Origin: Bacteroidales bacterium UBA1215 | Lineage (GTDB): Bacteria > Bacteroidota > Bacteroidia > Bacteroidales > WCHB1-69 | Reading direction: 5' to 3' | Assembly: GCA_002309475.1 (NCBI GenBank) | Contig: DBXJ01000031.1 | Coordinates: 1 to 9,028 of the forward strand | Length of the DNA: 9,028 bases | In this document: positions 1 through 7,009 of the stretch, piece by piece | Layout of the letters: the number at the start of each line of letters is the position of its first letter | How positions within the stretch are numbered: the first letter of the stretch is position 1 | The notes under the pieces: model-generated | The model's input: the letters and a program-made list of their open reading frames with translations, nothing else | Told to the model about the DNA's origin: nothing | The model's database searches: none | Position numbers and translations under genes: made by a program

Positions 1-22
1 CTACCAACTGAGCTATTTCCGC
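1..22 (-). tRNA. tRNA gene, 5' part only (cut by window edge), probably tRNA-Gly
   Basis: Read on the minus strand, these 22 bases match the start of a canonical tRNA: a 7-nt acceptor strand GCGGAAA, then T8 and A9, the D-stem GCTC and a D-loop AGTTGGTAG. The anticodon arm, the T arm and the 3' acceptor strand lie outside the window, so identity cannot be proved. The GCGG start and this D arm resemble bacterial glycine tRNAs such as E. coli tRNA-Gly(GCC), so glycine is the best guess. A promoter box lies 15 nt upstream, so the gene is probably transcribed separately from the operon before it. That a tRNA is here is clear; the isotype is a guess. Confidence 0.85.
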
Positions 23-36
23 GATATTTGGAAATG

Positions 37-44
37 CAAAAGTA
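37..44 (-). promoter_or_regulatory. Promoter -7 box for the tRNA gene
   Basis: The minus strand reads TACTTTTG here, an exact match to the Bacteroidota -7 consensus TAnnTTTG, and it lies 15 nt before the tRNA 5' end. The nearest TTTG that could serve as a -33 element (68-71) is 23 nt upstream, slightly longer than the usual 19-21 nt. The stretch between this box and the MORN gene (72-142) is AT-rich and holds no gene. Confidence 0.55.
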
Positions 45-142
45 CAATTTTTTTCTTTATCTTTTGCCAAAAAAATATTTTTGTTTGAAAATTATATGCA
101 ATATATTTATAATCAATTATATAAATTAACAAAAAACTGCTT

Positions 143-1693
143 CTATTCAAAAGTGATATCGATGGTGGGCTCTACTTTTACACCATTATATTTCACCTCT
201 ACGCCCATTTTGTAGGTAGTAATGGAAGTGGGAGTGCCGTTTTCGTCATAACGATAGGCATTGCCGTCCAACAAATCATTAATATAAATGTATTCCGCCA
301 TTCTGGAACCATTTTCCCAATAATAGACAACTTTTCCGTTCAGCATGTCATCGGCATAGTGTTCTTCTATTTTCAGTTTTCCGTTAGGATAAAAAGTTTT
401 CCATGTGCCGGTGCGTTTGCCGTCTTCGTATTTTCCTTCTATTCTGGTGCTGTCGTTCATCCAGTACCACTTCCCTATTTCATAGCCGCTTTCAAACCTG
501 CCTCTTACCAAAGTATCGCCGGTAATAGAAAGGGAATAAAAGTCGCCGTTGAGGTCGCCTTGGTCGTATTCTTCAAAGGAAAGCACTTCCCCATTGGCAT
601 AATACCACCACCATGGTCCGTCTTTTTTGCCTTTTTTGCTATAGGCTCCGGTAATTTCCACAGAGCCGTCTTCATAATAATAGTTCCACGCTCCTACCGG
701 CAGACTATTCTGATAATGCCCTTTGGCACGCAACAATCCCGATTCGTAAAATTCTTTCCAAAGGCCTTGCTTTTTGCCGTTGTCGTCAACAATTCCTTCA
801 CTCATCTTAGAGCCGTTGTGAAATACATAGCTTTTCACCACATTGCCGTTTTCGTCATATTCTCTGCGGATACCTTCGGGAACACCTTTGAAATAATGTG
901 CCACTGTTTTTATCTTTCCGTTGGCATGATAATCCACCTTTCTATCCAACTTTTTAGTCTCAACGGCATCTTCTATCAAAATATCGTTTTCGTATTTTTC
1001 AATATATTGAAACCGGCCAATCGAATCGTAGTATTTGAAGTAACCGTTTTTCTTATTGTTCTGATAATAGCCCTCCAGCACCAAATAGCCGCTGTCGTTA
1101 AAGGTTTTCCATGTGCCTTGCCTCATGCCGTTGGCATCAATTCTATTGACATTTTCTCTTCGAATGATATTTCCTTTTTCGTATTGGAAAATGCGTACCA
1201 AGCGTCCCAAAGTGTCGTAAAACCTGCCCCAGCCCTGTGCACGACCGTTTTCGTAGGGAATAATGCCGACAAGATGCCCGAAATAATCGTATTGTCGTGA
1301 TTGTCCTACAATGGTATCCAAATAGTAATGATATTCTTGAATATAACCGGCTTCATAAACGCGGTTGATACCATGTTTAAGACCTTCTTTGTAGGTGATT
1401 TCTGAGGCCAAGGCCCCTTCGGTATTGTAAAATTTCCACAAACTATCCAACAGAAAATCTTTTCTGTTGCCTTCGGAGCGAAGCACGCCGTTAGGATAGT
1501 ACGATTTCCAATATCCATTGGGTTTGCCGTTGTTCATATATCCTTCCGACGACAAAGTTCCGTCTTGATAATAGAATTTTTGATAAACATCCTGTGCCGG
1601 CAAATAATTTATCAAAAAGCAAGCCAACAATAAAAAAATTCCTCTTTTCACCTTTATAAAAATTCGATTTGCAAAGATAATATTTTTTGTCAT
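143..1693 (-). CDS. Secreted MORN-repeat protein (YwqK/MORN_2 type)
   Basis: This encodes 516 residues made almost entirely of degenerate repeats of about 24 residues, with the pattern W-x-x-Y-Y-x-x-G-x-[LV]-x(6)-Y-x-x-G-x-x-x-G. About 18 units can be laid out between residues 40 and 500. This is the MORN_2 repeat, often auto-annotated as 'toxin-antitoxin system YwqK family antitoxin', although nothing here suggests a toxin-antitoxin pair. The N-terminus holds a basic stretch (K14-V-K-R17), a hydrophobic core (about 19-31) and a likely signal peptidase site after PAQ (residue 34), so the protein is probably exported. No T9SS C-terminal domain or lipobox is seen. The ATG lies 1 nt after the MBOAT stop, as the last gene of the operon. 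A GTG at residue 15 (1649-1651) would give a more typical signal peptide and is a credible alternative start. The function is unknown; MORN-type repeats are usually thought of as binding or scaffolding modules. Confidence 0.85.
   Translation of the reverse strand: MTKNIIFANRIFIKVKRGIFLLLACFLINYLPAQDVYQKFYYQDGTLSSEGYMNNGKPNGYWKSYYPNGVLRSEGNRKDFLLDSLWKFYNTEGALASEITYKEGLKHGINRVYEAGYIQEYHYYLDTIVGQSRQYDYFGHLVGIIPYENGRAQGWGRFYDTLGRLVRIFQYEKGNIIRRENVNRIDANGMRQGTWKTFNDSGYLVLEGYYQNNKKNGYFKYYDSIGRFQYIEKYENDILIEDAVETKKLDRKVDYHANGKIKTVAHYFKGVPEGIRREYDENGNVVKSYVFHNGSKMSEGIVDDNGKKQGLWKEFYESGLLRAKGHYQNSLPVGAWNYYYEDGSVEITGAYSKKGKKDGPWWWYYANGEVLSFEEYDQGDLNGDFYSLSITGDTLVRGRFESGYEIGKWYWMNDSTRIEGKYEDGKRTGTWKTFYPNGKLKIEEHYADDMLNGKVVYYWENGSRMAEYIYINDLLDGNAYRYDENGTPTSITTYKMGVEVKYNGVKVEPTIDITFE
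194..1576 (-). repeat. Tandem array of about 18 MORN-type repeat units within the CDS
   Basis: Residues 40-500 of the last operon gene divide by eye into about 18 units, most 22-25 residues long. Unit starts are near residues 40, 61, 85, 109, 131, 155, 194, 218, 251, 275, 311, 335, 360, 384, 408, 430, 454 and 478. The best-conserved positions are an aromatic pair, an N/D-G turn, a second Tyr and a closing Gly. At the DNA level the units have diverged, but short identical words survive, such as the 15-mer gccgttttcgtcata at 236-250 and 845-859, both encoding Tyr-Asp-Glu-Asn-Gly. Spacing breaks near residues 178-194, 241-251 and 298-311. Confidence 0.75.
1672..1679 (-). promoter_or_regulatory. 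Possible internal -7 box at the start of the MORN gene
   Basis: The minus strand reads TATCTTTG, an exact TAnnTTTG match, inside codons 5-8 of the longest reading of the MORN gene and 20 nt before the alternative GTG start (1649-1651). No TTTG is found at the expected 19-21 nt upstream distance, so this is a half-match. If active, it would let the MORN gene be expressed apart from the acyltransferase genes and would favour the GTG start. Confidence 0.3.
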
Positions 1694-1694
1694 A

Positions 1695-3551
1695 CTAAAA
1701 TTGGAAATAAATAAAAGGTTGGAAATCGGCTACTACAAATTGATAAATGACAAAAACTGCCACCACTACCGCCAGCAACATGACCGGCAATGGCAAAACG
1801 GCAAAATTGTATCTATACCAACGTTTCCATTTATCCGGCAACCAATGGATAAGCATGCCTATAGCAAACAAAACAAACACCTTGTAGTTGGCGGAAACAA
1901 TTTGTCCTAAGAGGCTGAAATCCCAGTGCCCTCCTATTTGTGCCACCATATTTTGTGCCGTTGCCCAAGCCTCCTCATTGGCGGTTTTGGGGTCTAAATT
2001 AGAACCGGAACGGAAAAACAAACGAGTAAAAGTAATGAAAACAAAGGTCATCAACACCGACCATGCGTTGTCAAGCCATTGCAGCGGTTTTTTGGAGACA
2101 AATGCATGATACAACATGGGGACAAGGCAACCCAAAAAGAAAATTCCCGACCAAATGCTTGCTATCACAAAAAAGGGTCGCGGAAGGAATTGCTGCAAGA
2201 GGAAAAATATCAAAAATATTCCCGCAGACGCCATGGTTTTAACATATTCGTTGCAATGACGCCAGATTTTAAAAGAAAGAATACCCATGCCGTTCAATCC
2301 GCCCCAAATCATAAAATTCCAACTTGCTCCATGCCACAATCCGCCCAACAACATAGTATCCATCATATTGATATTGGTGAAGATATATTTTCTTGCCTGA
2401 GGGAAACCTATCCAAACAATCAACAAAACAAGTGCAATGGACAGCACCACCAATGTTACCCAGACATTATTGACTAAAAATATGGCTATCAGCATAATGA
2501 TGGCAAAAATGAGAAACGTGCCGCATGTGGCATTTCTATTTCCTCCTAAAGGAATATACAGATAAGATTGCAACCATTTGGATAAAGACATGTGCCAACG
2601 TTTCCAGAAATTGCTGGGATTGTTGGCTTTATAGGGTGAATTGAAGTTTTTCGGCAGATGGAATCCCATCAACATGGCAATTCCGATGGCAATATCGGTA
2701 TAGCCGGAAAAATCTGCATAAACCTGCAATGAATAGGTAAACAATGCCATCAAATTTTCAAAACCTGTAAACATGGTCGGATTGGAAAATACCCTGTCGA
2801 TAAAATTGACAGCCAGATAATCGCTGAGAATCATTTTTTTTGCCAATCCATTGAGAATCCAAAATACGGCAATGCCAAATTGTCGGCGGCTTAAAAAGAA
2901 TTTTTGATACAATTGCGGCACAAATTCGTTGGCACGAACGATAGGTCCTGCCACCAATTGCGGAAAAAAGCTGACATAAAAGCCGAAGTTGAGAATATTT
3001 TTCACCGGTTCCACCTTTCCACGATAAACATCCATGGAATAGCTGATGGTTTGAAAAGTATAGAAAGAAATTCCTACCGGCAATAATATTTTATCGATGG
3101 TAAAATGCGTTCCCGTTAATTGATTGGTCCACAATGCCAAGTAATTGACGACTTCGAAATGAGTGTGGAACAATGAATTCCAAACATCAGTGAAAAAATA
3201 AGCATACTTGAAATAAAACAGCACGCCTAAATTGGTGCAAAGCGAACAAAGAACAAACAATCGTTTTTTCCATTGTTGTTTGGAGGCATATATCCACTTG
3301 CCAAAGAAGAAATCGGTACAAGTGGAAAATATCAATATCAACAAAAACCAACCGCTGGTTTTGAAATAAAAAAACAAACTGACAAAAAACAAGAAGGTAT
3401 TGCGGAGCAAAATTTTATTGTGAAACATGGAAAAGAATGCCATCACAATAGCAAAAAATGCCCAAAAATAGAATTGAGTAAACAACAAAGGCTGTGCCTC
3501 GTTGAAAGCGAAGATTCGCTCAAAAAATGCCGACAAATTACTCCATTCCAC
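1695..3551 (-). CDS. MBOAT family O-acyltransferase (AlgI-like)
   Basis: This 618-residue polytopic membrane protein belongs to the MBOAT family, which moves acyl groups (usually acetyl) onto extracytoplasmic glycans. Diagnostic stretches are LLPVGISFYTFQ (157-168), a PQLVAGPI segment (197-204), the PSNFWKRWHMSLS block with His320, the YIPLGGNRN block (332-340) and GGLWHGASWN (403-412). His407 there corresponds to the catalytic His of AlgI/DltB-type proteins. Many hydrophobic segments run along its length. About 60 residues with extra hydrophobic helices separate GGNRN from GLWHG, more than I recall for classical AlgI. The start is a GTG lying within the last codons of the upstream SGNH gene (14-nt overlap), without a visible Shine-Dalgarno site, which suggests translational coupling. 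The two upstream SGNH proteins are the expected periplasmic partners. The family call is firm; the acyl group and acceptor glycan are unknown. Confidence 0.95.
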   Translation of the reverse strand: MEWSNLSAFFERIFAFNEAQPLLFTQFYFWAFFAIVMAFFSMFHNKILLRNTFLFFVSLFFYFKTSGWFLLILIFSTCTDFFFGKWIYASKQQWKKRLFVLCSLCTNLGVLFYFKYAYFFTDVWNSLFHTHFEVVNYLALWTNQLTGTHFTIDKILLPVGISFYTFQTISYSMDVYRGKVEPVKNILNFGFYVSFFPQLVAGPIVRANEFVPQLYQKFFLSRRQFGIAVFWILNGLAKKMILSDYLAVNFIDRVFSNPTMFTGFENLMALFTYSLQVYADFSGYTDIAIGIAMLMGFHLPKNFNSPYKANNPSNFWKRWHMSLSKWLQSYLYIPLGGNRNATCGTFLIFAIIMLIAIFLVNNVWVTLVVLSIALVLLIVWIGFPQARKYIFTNINMMDTMLLGGLWHGASWNFMIWGGLNGMGILSFKIWRHCNEYVKTMASAGIFLIFFLLQQFLPRPFFVIASIWSGIFFLGCLVPMLYHAFVSKKPLQWLDNAWSVLMTFVFITFTRLFFRSGSNLDPKTANEEAWATAQNMVAQIGGHWDFSLLGQIVSANYKVFVLFAIGMLIHWLPDKWKRWYRYNFAVLPLPVMLLAVVVAVFVIYQFVVADFQPFIYFQF

Positions 3552-4806
3552 CTGACTGACGTTTTAAATGTTTTTCGTATTCTTTCAACACCGCATTGAA
3601 CATCACATCTCCCCAAACATTGTAGCCGGCGGTGGTGAAATGCACTTTGTCTTTCTTTGCCAAACCCGCCTTTTCCCAGTCTGCCATCGATGTCAAACCA
3701 CCCATATAATCAAACCAGTCAAAAACAGCCGTATGATAATATTTCGCTAATGAAATAAATGCCTGCTCTGCCAAATAGCCGTTTTTATTGTTGTAGTATT
3801 TTCTTCCTGACTTTCTATAACTATCGTTGTTGGTGGTGAATAGCAGTATGCAATGAGGTGATACGGAACGAATTCTATTTATCAATGTTTTATAGTTATT
3901 GATAAAAACCGTGGTGTCGAAATCGGTTCCACTGGCATCGTTGATGCCGATAGAAAAAATACACATATCCGGTTTGAGCAATTCCAAATCTTTCACCATC
4001 CATTCACAACGAAGATAAGAAGGAACTGCCGCTCCATTGACGCCGATATCCACATAGGAAAGCCCCGGCTGATGATTCTCCAAATAAACACCTCGCAAAT
4101 AAAAATCCTGCCAAAGAGAATCTTCCATGGCAAAAATAATTTTAAAGGAATTGACAAAAGTATCTAATTCAAATATATAGGCTAAATGTTGCTCATCGAA
4201 TTTTCCCTGCACCAACACGGAATCATTATAATATAACTGCGGATAAACCCAAGACGAATCGGAATAGCCCAAAAGGGTGACGGTGGTGAAATCGAATTTT
4301 ATGCTATCGTTTTTGTTAACGGTGATAGTAAAGGTGCAATGTGTATCCGAGGGCACTGCACAAAAACCCGCCAAACCCATTTTGTATTTCGGCTCTTTCA
4401 CCACATTTCTTATCGCACTCCATTTGCCGGTATAGCTGGTTTTAAAACTCACTTGATTGTTGGTACCGGCAAGACTGAAAGGAAACAATATACCTCTGTC
4501 GGATTCCATGGCCGGATAAAGCGTCAGCAAATGATTCCGCATTCTATTGGTAAAAACACCTGCCTGAATATGCGAGCCCCCCATGTGCAAAATGGTGAAT
4601 TTTTTGTTGGCACCATCAAACATATATTCATCCAGAAAATTAAACAAAGGTTCCAATGCCAATGTATCACCGGAAGGAAACAACAAACATTCTTTTGTTG
4701 CATCCTGATGAGGAGTAGTCGAAATGGGTTTGTAGGGAGCCTGTGCACGAATAGTCATCAAGGCTGACAGAACAAATACCAACAAAGTTAATCTTCTAAA
4801 ATTCAT
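3538..4806 (-). CDS. Secreted SGNH/GDSL-fold protein, probable O-acyl transferase or esterase
   Basis: This encodes 422 residues with an N-terminal signal peptide (hydrophobic core about 7-18, likely cut after Ala21-Gln22), so it probably acts in the periplasm. SGNH-fold blocks are visible: block I as HMGGSHIQ (74-81) with candidate nucleophile Ser78, a block II glycine near GVNG (255-258), block III as GIND (287-290), and block V as D386-x-x-H389 followed by FTTAGY. Block I reads GGSH where the textbook form is GDS, so the Asp before the Ser is replaced by Gly, while the Ser, Asn289, Asp386 and His389 are kept. A long beta-rich insert (about 115-250) separates blocks I and II. The ATG is 1 nt after the stop of the upstream SGNH gene, and the 3' end overlaps the MBOAT start. 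Given the MBOAT partner, it probably transfers acyl groups to, or removes them from, a surface or periplasmic glycan, as AlgX/AlgJ or PatB do. That role is inferred. Confidence 0.85.
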   Translation of the reverse strand: MNFRRLTLLVFVLSALMTIRAQAPYKPISTTPHQDATKECLLFPSGDTLALEPLFNFLDEYMFDGANKKFTILHMGGSHIQAGVFTNRMRNHLLTLYPAMESDRGILFPFSLAGTNNQVSFKTSYTGKWSAIRNVVKEPKYKMGLAGFCAVPSDTHCTFTITVNKNDSIKFDFTTVTLLGYSDSSWVYPQLYYNDSVLVQGKFDEQHLAYIFELDTFVNSFKIIFAMEDSLWQDFYLRGVYLENHQPGLSYVDIGVNGAAVPSYLRCEWMVKDLELLKPDMCIFSIGINDASGTDFDTTVFINNYKTLINRIRSVSPHCILLFTTNNDSYRKSGRKYYNNKNGYLAEQAFISLAKYYHTAVFDWFDYMGGLTSMADWEKAGLAKKDKVHFTTAGYNVWGDVMFNAVLKEYEKHLKRQSGGME

Positions 4807-4807
4807 T

Positions 4808-6250
4808 TTATTTCATTTTCATAAATCTATCCAACAACTCTTGCGGACAACGTTTTCTTAACAAATAAAATTGATAATGTACCAAAAAGGCATCCGACAA
4901 AGTGTTGGCGATTTCTATAGCACCTGCTTCGGTGAAATGCACATAATCTCCACCTGCCCAGGCAGGATTGTGCTTCACCCATGCCACCATGGAATTTTCA
5001 CCACCCATTACATGAAACATATCCCAATAAGCACCACCATTGTCCAAAACGGTCTTTTTCAATGCCTCGTTGAGTGCCGGCAAATAAGGATATGTCTGCA
5101 TTTTTCCATTGATTCTTTTTGACATATCAGACGGACCGATGAAAAGAATTTCTGCATTGGGATTGCAATGTTTTACATATTTTATCTGTCGTGCTATTGA
5201 TTTCATATAATTGTCTATTGCAGTTTGCGAATTGATTTGCGGCATCATATTTCCACCATATTGCATGATAATCAACCTGACATTCATATCGCTATAACAC
5301 TGTGACAAGTTAGATGAATCTATGCGGGTGAAAATGGTGCCCGAACAACCTCTCATTGGTACGTTGTCAACTGCCACTCCGGAAGTAGATTCCATAGAAA
5401 TGCCATATATTTCCGCCGTTCCGTTCATGCTGACAGTTGCCCGGGAGAGTGGCTGTTGGAAAGTCCATTCCATACGTGTAACTCCTCTTTTGGCAGCAGA
5501 AATTTGTTGGGTTTGTCCGGCACATGTGGCAGAAAAATTGGCGGCATTGTTACCCAACAACAATACTATCCGATTGAAAGTCTTGGTATTGGCAAAAGTA
5601 CGGGAACTGGTAATAGACGACATTGACACAGAAGCACTTCCATTTACTTCTGCCACATTAGCCATTATGCCATAACGGCGATGTGTAGCACGCGGTTGCG
5701 ATACATCTCCATAAATAACATATCTCTCCAAGGCACCGCCATACGACTGACTGATTGTAAAAGTGGGTATGGTTTGAATGGCGGGTATCATACCGGCACC
5801 GCTACCACCGAATGTTTGCTGCAGACGATGTCGAAAAGTACTGGAGATTCTATCCATTTCTATTTGTGAATCACCGTAATGAACTATATGCACCACCTTG
5901 GACATTTTTGACGAAGACGCCAAAATACCAAACAAATGATCATAAAAACGGAAATTGTTGTCGGGAAAATACAATCTTGCAGCATTGTTGTTGACATAAT
6001 CTTTGTAAAATATCAAACTATCCATGACAGATTGTTGTTGAGAAACATCTGTCTGCGACTTCAACTGCTGCAAATTAGCTTCTATATCCATCTCGTTTTC
6101 ATGTTCTTCTCCCACTAAAATAGTATATGGATGCGGGAAATGCCATGTTATTTCGCCGATTTTTATGCCGTCTTGCGGGAAAAACCAGCCTAACGTTCCT
6201 AAAGAAGCAAAAGCTAAAATTATAAATATCAGTATTTTATACGGTTTCAT
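4808..6250 (-). CDS. Membrane-anchored SGNH/GDSL-fold protein, first gene of the acyltransferase operon
   Basis: This encodes 480 residues. A hydrophobic segment at residues 5-24 without a clear cleavage site or lipobox Cys suggests an N-terminal membrane anchor with the rest in the periplasm. A polar, Gln-rich linker (about 48-75) follows. The SGNH catalytic domain then has block I HYGDSQIE (124-131) with nucleophile Ser128, a block II glycine near MRGCSG (299-304), block III as YGGN (331-334) with Asn334, and block V as D435-x-x-H438 followed by FTEAGA. Residues 140-300 are a beta-rich insert (GSGAGMIP, then a Ser/Thr-rich stretch) like those in Bacteroidota SGNH proteins encoded beside MBOAT genes. 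All four signature residues are present, so it is probably catalytically active. It lies closest to the operon promoter and 1 nt before the second SGNH gene. Whether it works as a transferase or an esterase cannot be told. Confidence 0.85.
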   Translation of the reverse strand: MKPYKILIFIILAFASLGTLGWFFPQDGIKIGEITWHFPHPYTILVGEEHENEMDIEANLQQLKSQTDVSQQQSVMDSLIFYKDYVNNNAARLYFPDNNFRFYDHLFGILASSSKMSKVVHIVHYGDSQIEMDRISSTFRHRLQQTFGGSGAGMIPAIQTIPTFTISQSYGGALERYVIYGDVSQPRATHRRYGIMANVAEVNGSASVSMSSITSSRTFANTKTFNRIVLLLGNNAANFSATCAGQTQQISAAKRGVTRMEWTFQQPLSRATVSMNGTAEIYGISMESTSGVAVDNVPMRGCSGTIFTRIDSSNLSQCYSDMNVRLIIMQYGGNMMPQINSQTAIDNYMKSIARQIKYVKHCNPNAEILFIGPSDMSKRINGKMQTYPYLPALNEALKKTVLDNGGAYWDMFHVMGGENSMVAWVKHNPAWAGGDYVHFTEAGAIEIANTLSDAFLVHYQFYLLRKRCPQELLDRFMKMK

Positions 6251-6282
6251 ATTGTATTTCGTTTCGCCTATGCAATAAATTA

Positions 6283-6313
6283 CAAAGATAACATTTTTTT
6301 ATGTATCTACAAA
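6283..6313 (-). promoter_or_regulatory. Promoter of the SGNH-SGNH-MBOAT-MORN operon
   Basis: On the minus strand a TTTG (6310-6313) is followed by exactly 19 nt and then TATCTTTG (6283-6290). This is a full match to the Bacteroidota primary sigma-factor consensus TTTG-N19-21-TAnnTTTG. The -7 box ends 32 nt before the ATG at 6250, leaving a short leader with no obvious Shine-Dalgarno site. No equally good box precedes the next two genes, which supports a single main transcript for the cluster. Confidence 0.75.
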
Positions 6314-6387
6314 TACAACAAAAAGCAAGGCAATAAAAAAGAAAAACACACGTTATATTATTGCATATATTGTAAATACCTAAAATT

Positions 6388-6987
6388 ATGAAAAGATTTT
6401 GCATTATCCTCATTTTTCTATTATCTATAACGATTGCTACGGCACAAAATACCAATGATTTGATTGATTTGATAGAAAAATCTGTTATTGAATACTATGA
6501 TACACTTTCTAATTCTTCTACATATTGTAATTATCGACAACAAATGTATAGCAGAGGTGAACTTTATGATACTAATATATATTTAGGTATAAATAAAAGT
6601 TATTGTATTATTGACATTATAAGTTTTCTATCAAATCTACAAACTCCTGACAAAATGCCTCCTAAAGCATTCTTTTCTTATGGTAAAAAATCTCTATTTA
6701 TAGAAAGAACCTCACCACAATCAAATTTTTTATGGAGGATATGCCATCCTCCGAAACTTGATAGAAAAAGAGTAGAAATGATTGTAATTTCTGATGTCGG
6801 ATTATATTCAGATACTCTTACTATTCGTTTAACAACCTGTTATTTATCATCTAGGAAAGAAAAATGGTTTAAGAGCTATAATTCTAAATATTTTTTAGAA
6901 ATTTCTGAAGGAGTTATTTTTAAATATTTATTTTCCAATATTTTACAGGATTGGATTTGTATAGAAAAGTATTTTTGGGGAGTTTAA
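6388..6987 (+). CDS. Exported protein of unknown function (199 aa)
   Basis: I do not recognise this protein. It begins with a textbook signal peptide: basic MKR, a hydrophobic core (about 5-16) and Ala-Thr-Ala-Gln (17-20), with cleavage probably next to Gln20. The mature part, about 179 residues, is rich in Tyr, Ser, Ile and Asn. It has several Cys (among them Cys47, Cys73 and a Cys near the C-terminus) and no visible repeats, membrane helices or lipobox. Base composition is plainly more AT-rich than in the operon or in the gene to its right. It diverges from the operon across a 137-nt spacer and ends 22 nt before the convergent stop of the dihydrouridine synthase gene. Its promoter is unclear: TATTATTG at 6356-6363 is one base off the -7 consensus and lacks a -33 partner. 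The export signal and intact frame make a real gene likely, but homology would be needed for a function. Confidence 0.75.
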   Translation: MKRFCIILIFLLSITIATAQNTNDLIDLIEKSVIEYYDTLSNSSTYCNYRQQMYSRGELYDTNIYLGINKSYCIIDIISFLSNLQTPDKMPPKAFFSYGKKSLFIERTSPQSNFLWRICHPPKLDRKRVEMIVISDVGLYSDTLTIRLTTCYLSSRKEKWFKSYNSKYFLEISEGVIFKYLFSNILQDWICIEKYFWGV

Positions 6988-7009
6988 AATGAAATTGTTG
7001 TAAGATTTT

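Noticed and set aside
81..142. AT-only inverted repeat (ATTTATA ... TATAAAT) after the operon stop, as a terminator
   Set aside because: The stem has no G-C pairs and is not followed by a clear T-run in the sense direction. In such AT-rich spacer it could arise by chance.
359..1300. Long plus-strand open frame of 313 codons opposite the MORN gene
   Set aside because: It is antisense to the repeat array. Recurrent codons of the MORN units keep this frame open, and the translation is a low-diversity, Phe/Val-rich sequence with no recognisable domain or promoter.
143..1693. YwqK-type toxin-antitoxin system
   Set aside because: The automatic name given to MORN_2 proteins suggests an antitoxin, but the protein is exported, 516 residues long and operon-linked to acyltransferase genes. 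No toxin-like small gene is adjacent.
2079..2477. Plus-strand open frame of 132 codons inside the MBOAT gene
   Set aside because: It is antisense to conserved MBOAT motifs, and its Gln/His/Lys-rich translation has no domain or export signal. It is a shadow of the real gene.
6237..6455. Minus-strand open frame upstream of the operon's first gene (72 codons)
   Set aside because: It runs through the operon promoter and antisense to the orphan gene's signal peptide. It has no promoter of its own or domain, and is best explained as a shadow.
6988..7009. Bidirectional terminator between the convergent orphan and dus-family genes
   Set aside because: The 22-nt spacer has a short T-run but no inverted repeat able to form a stable stem.
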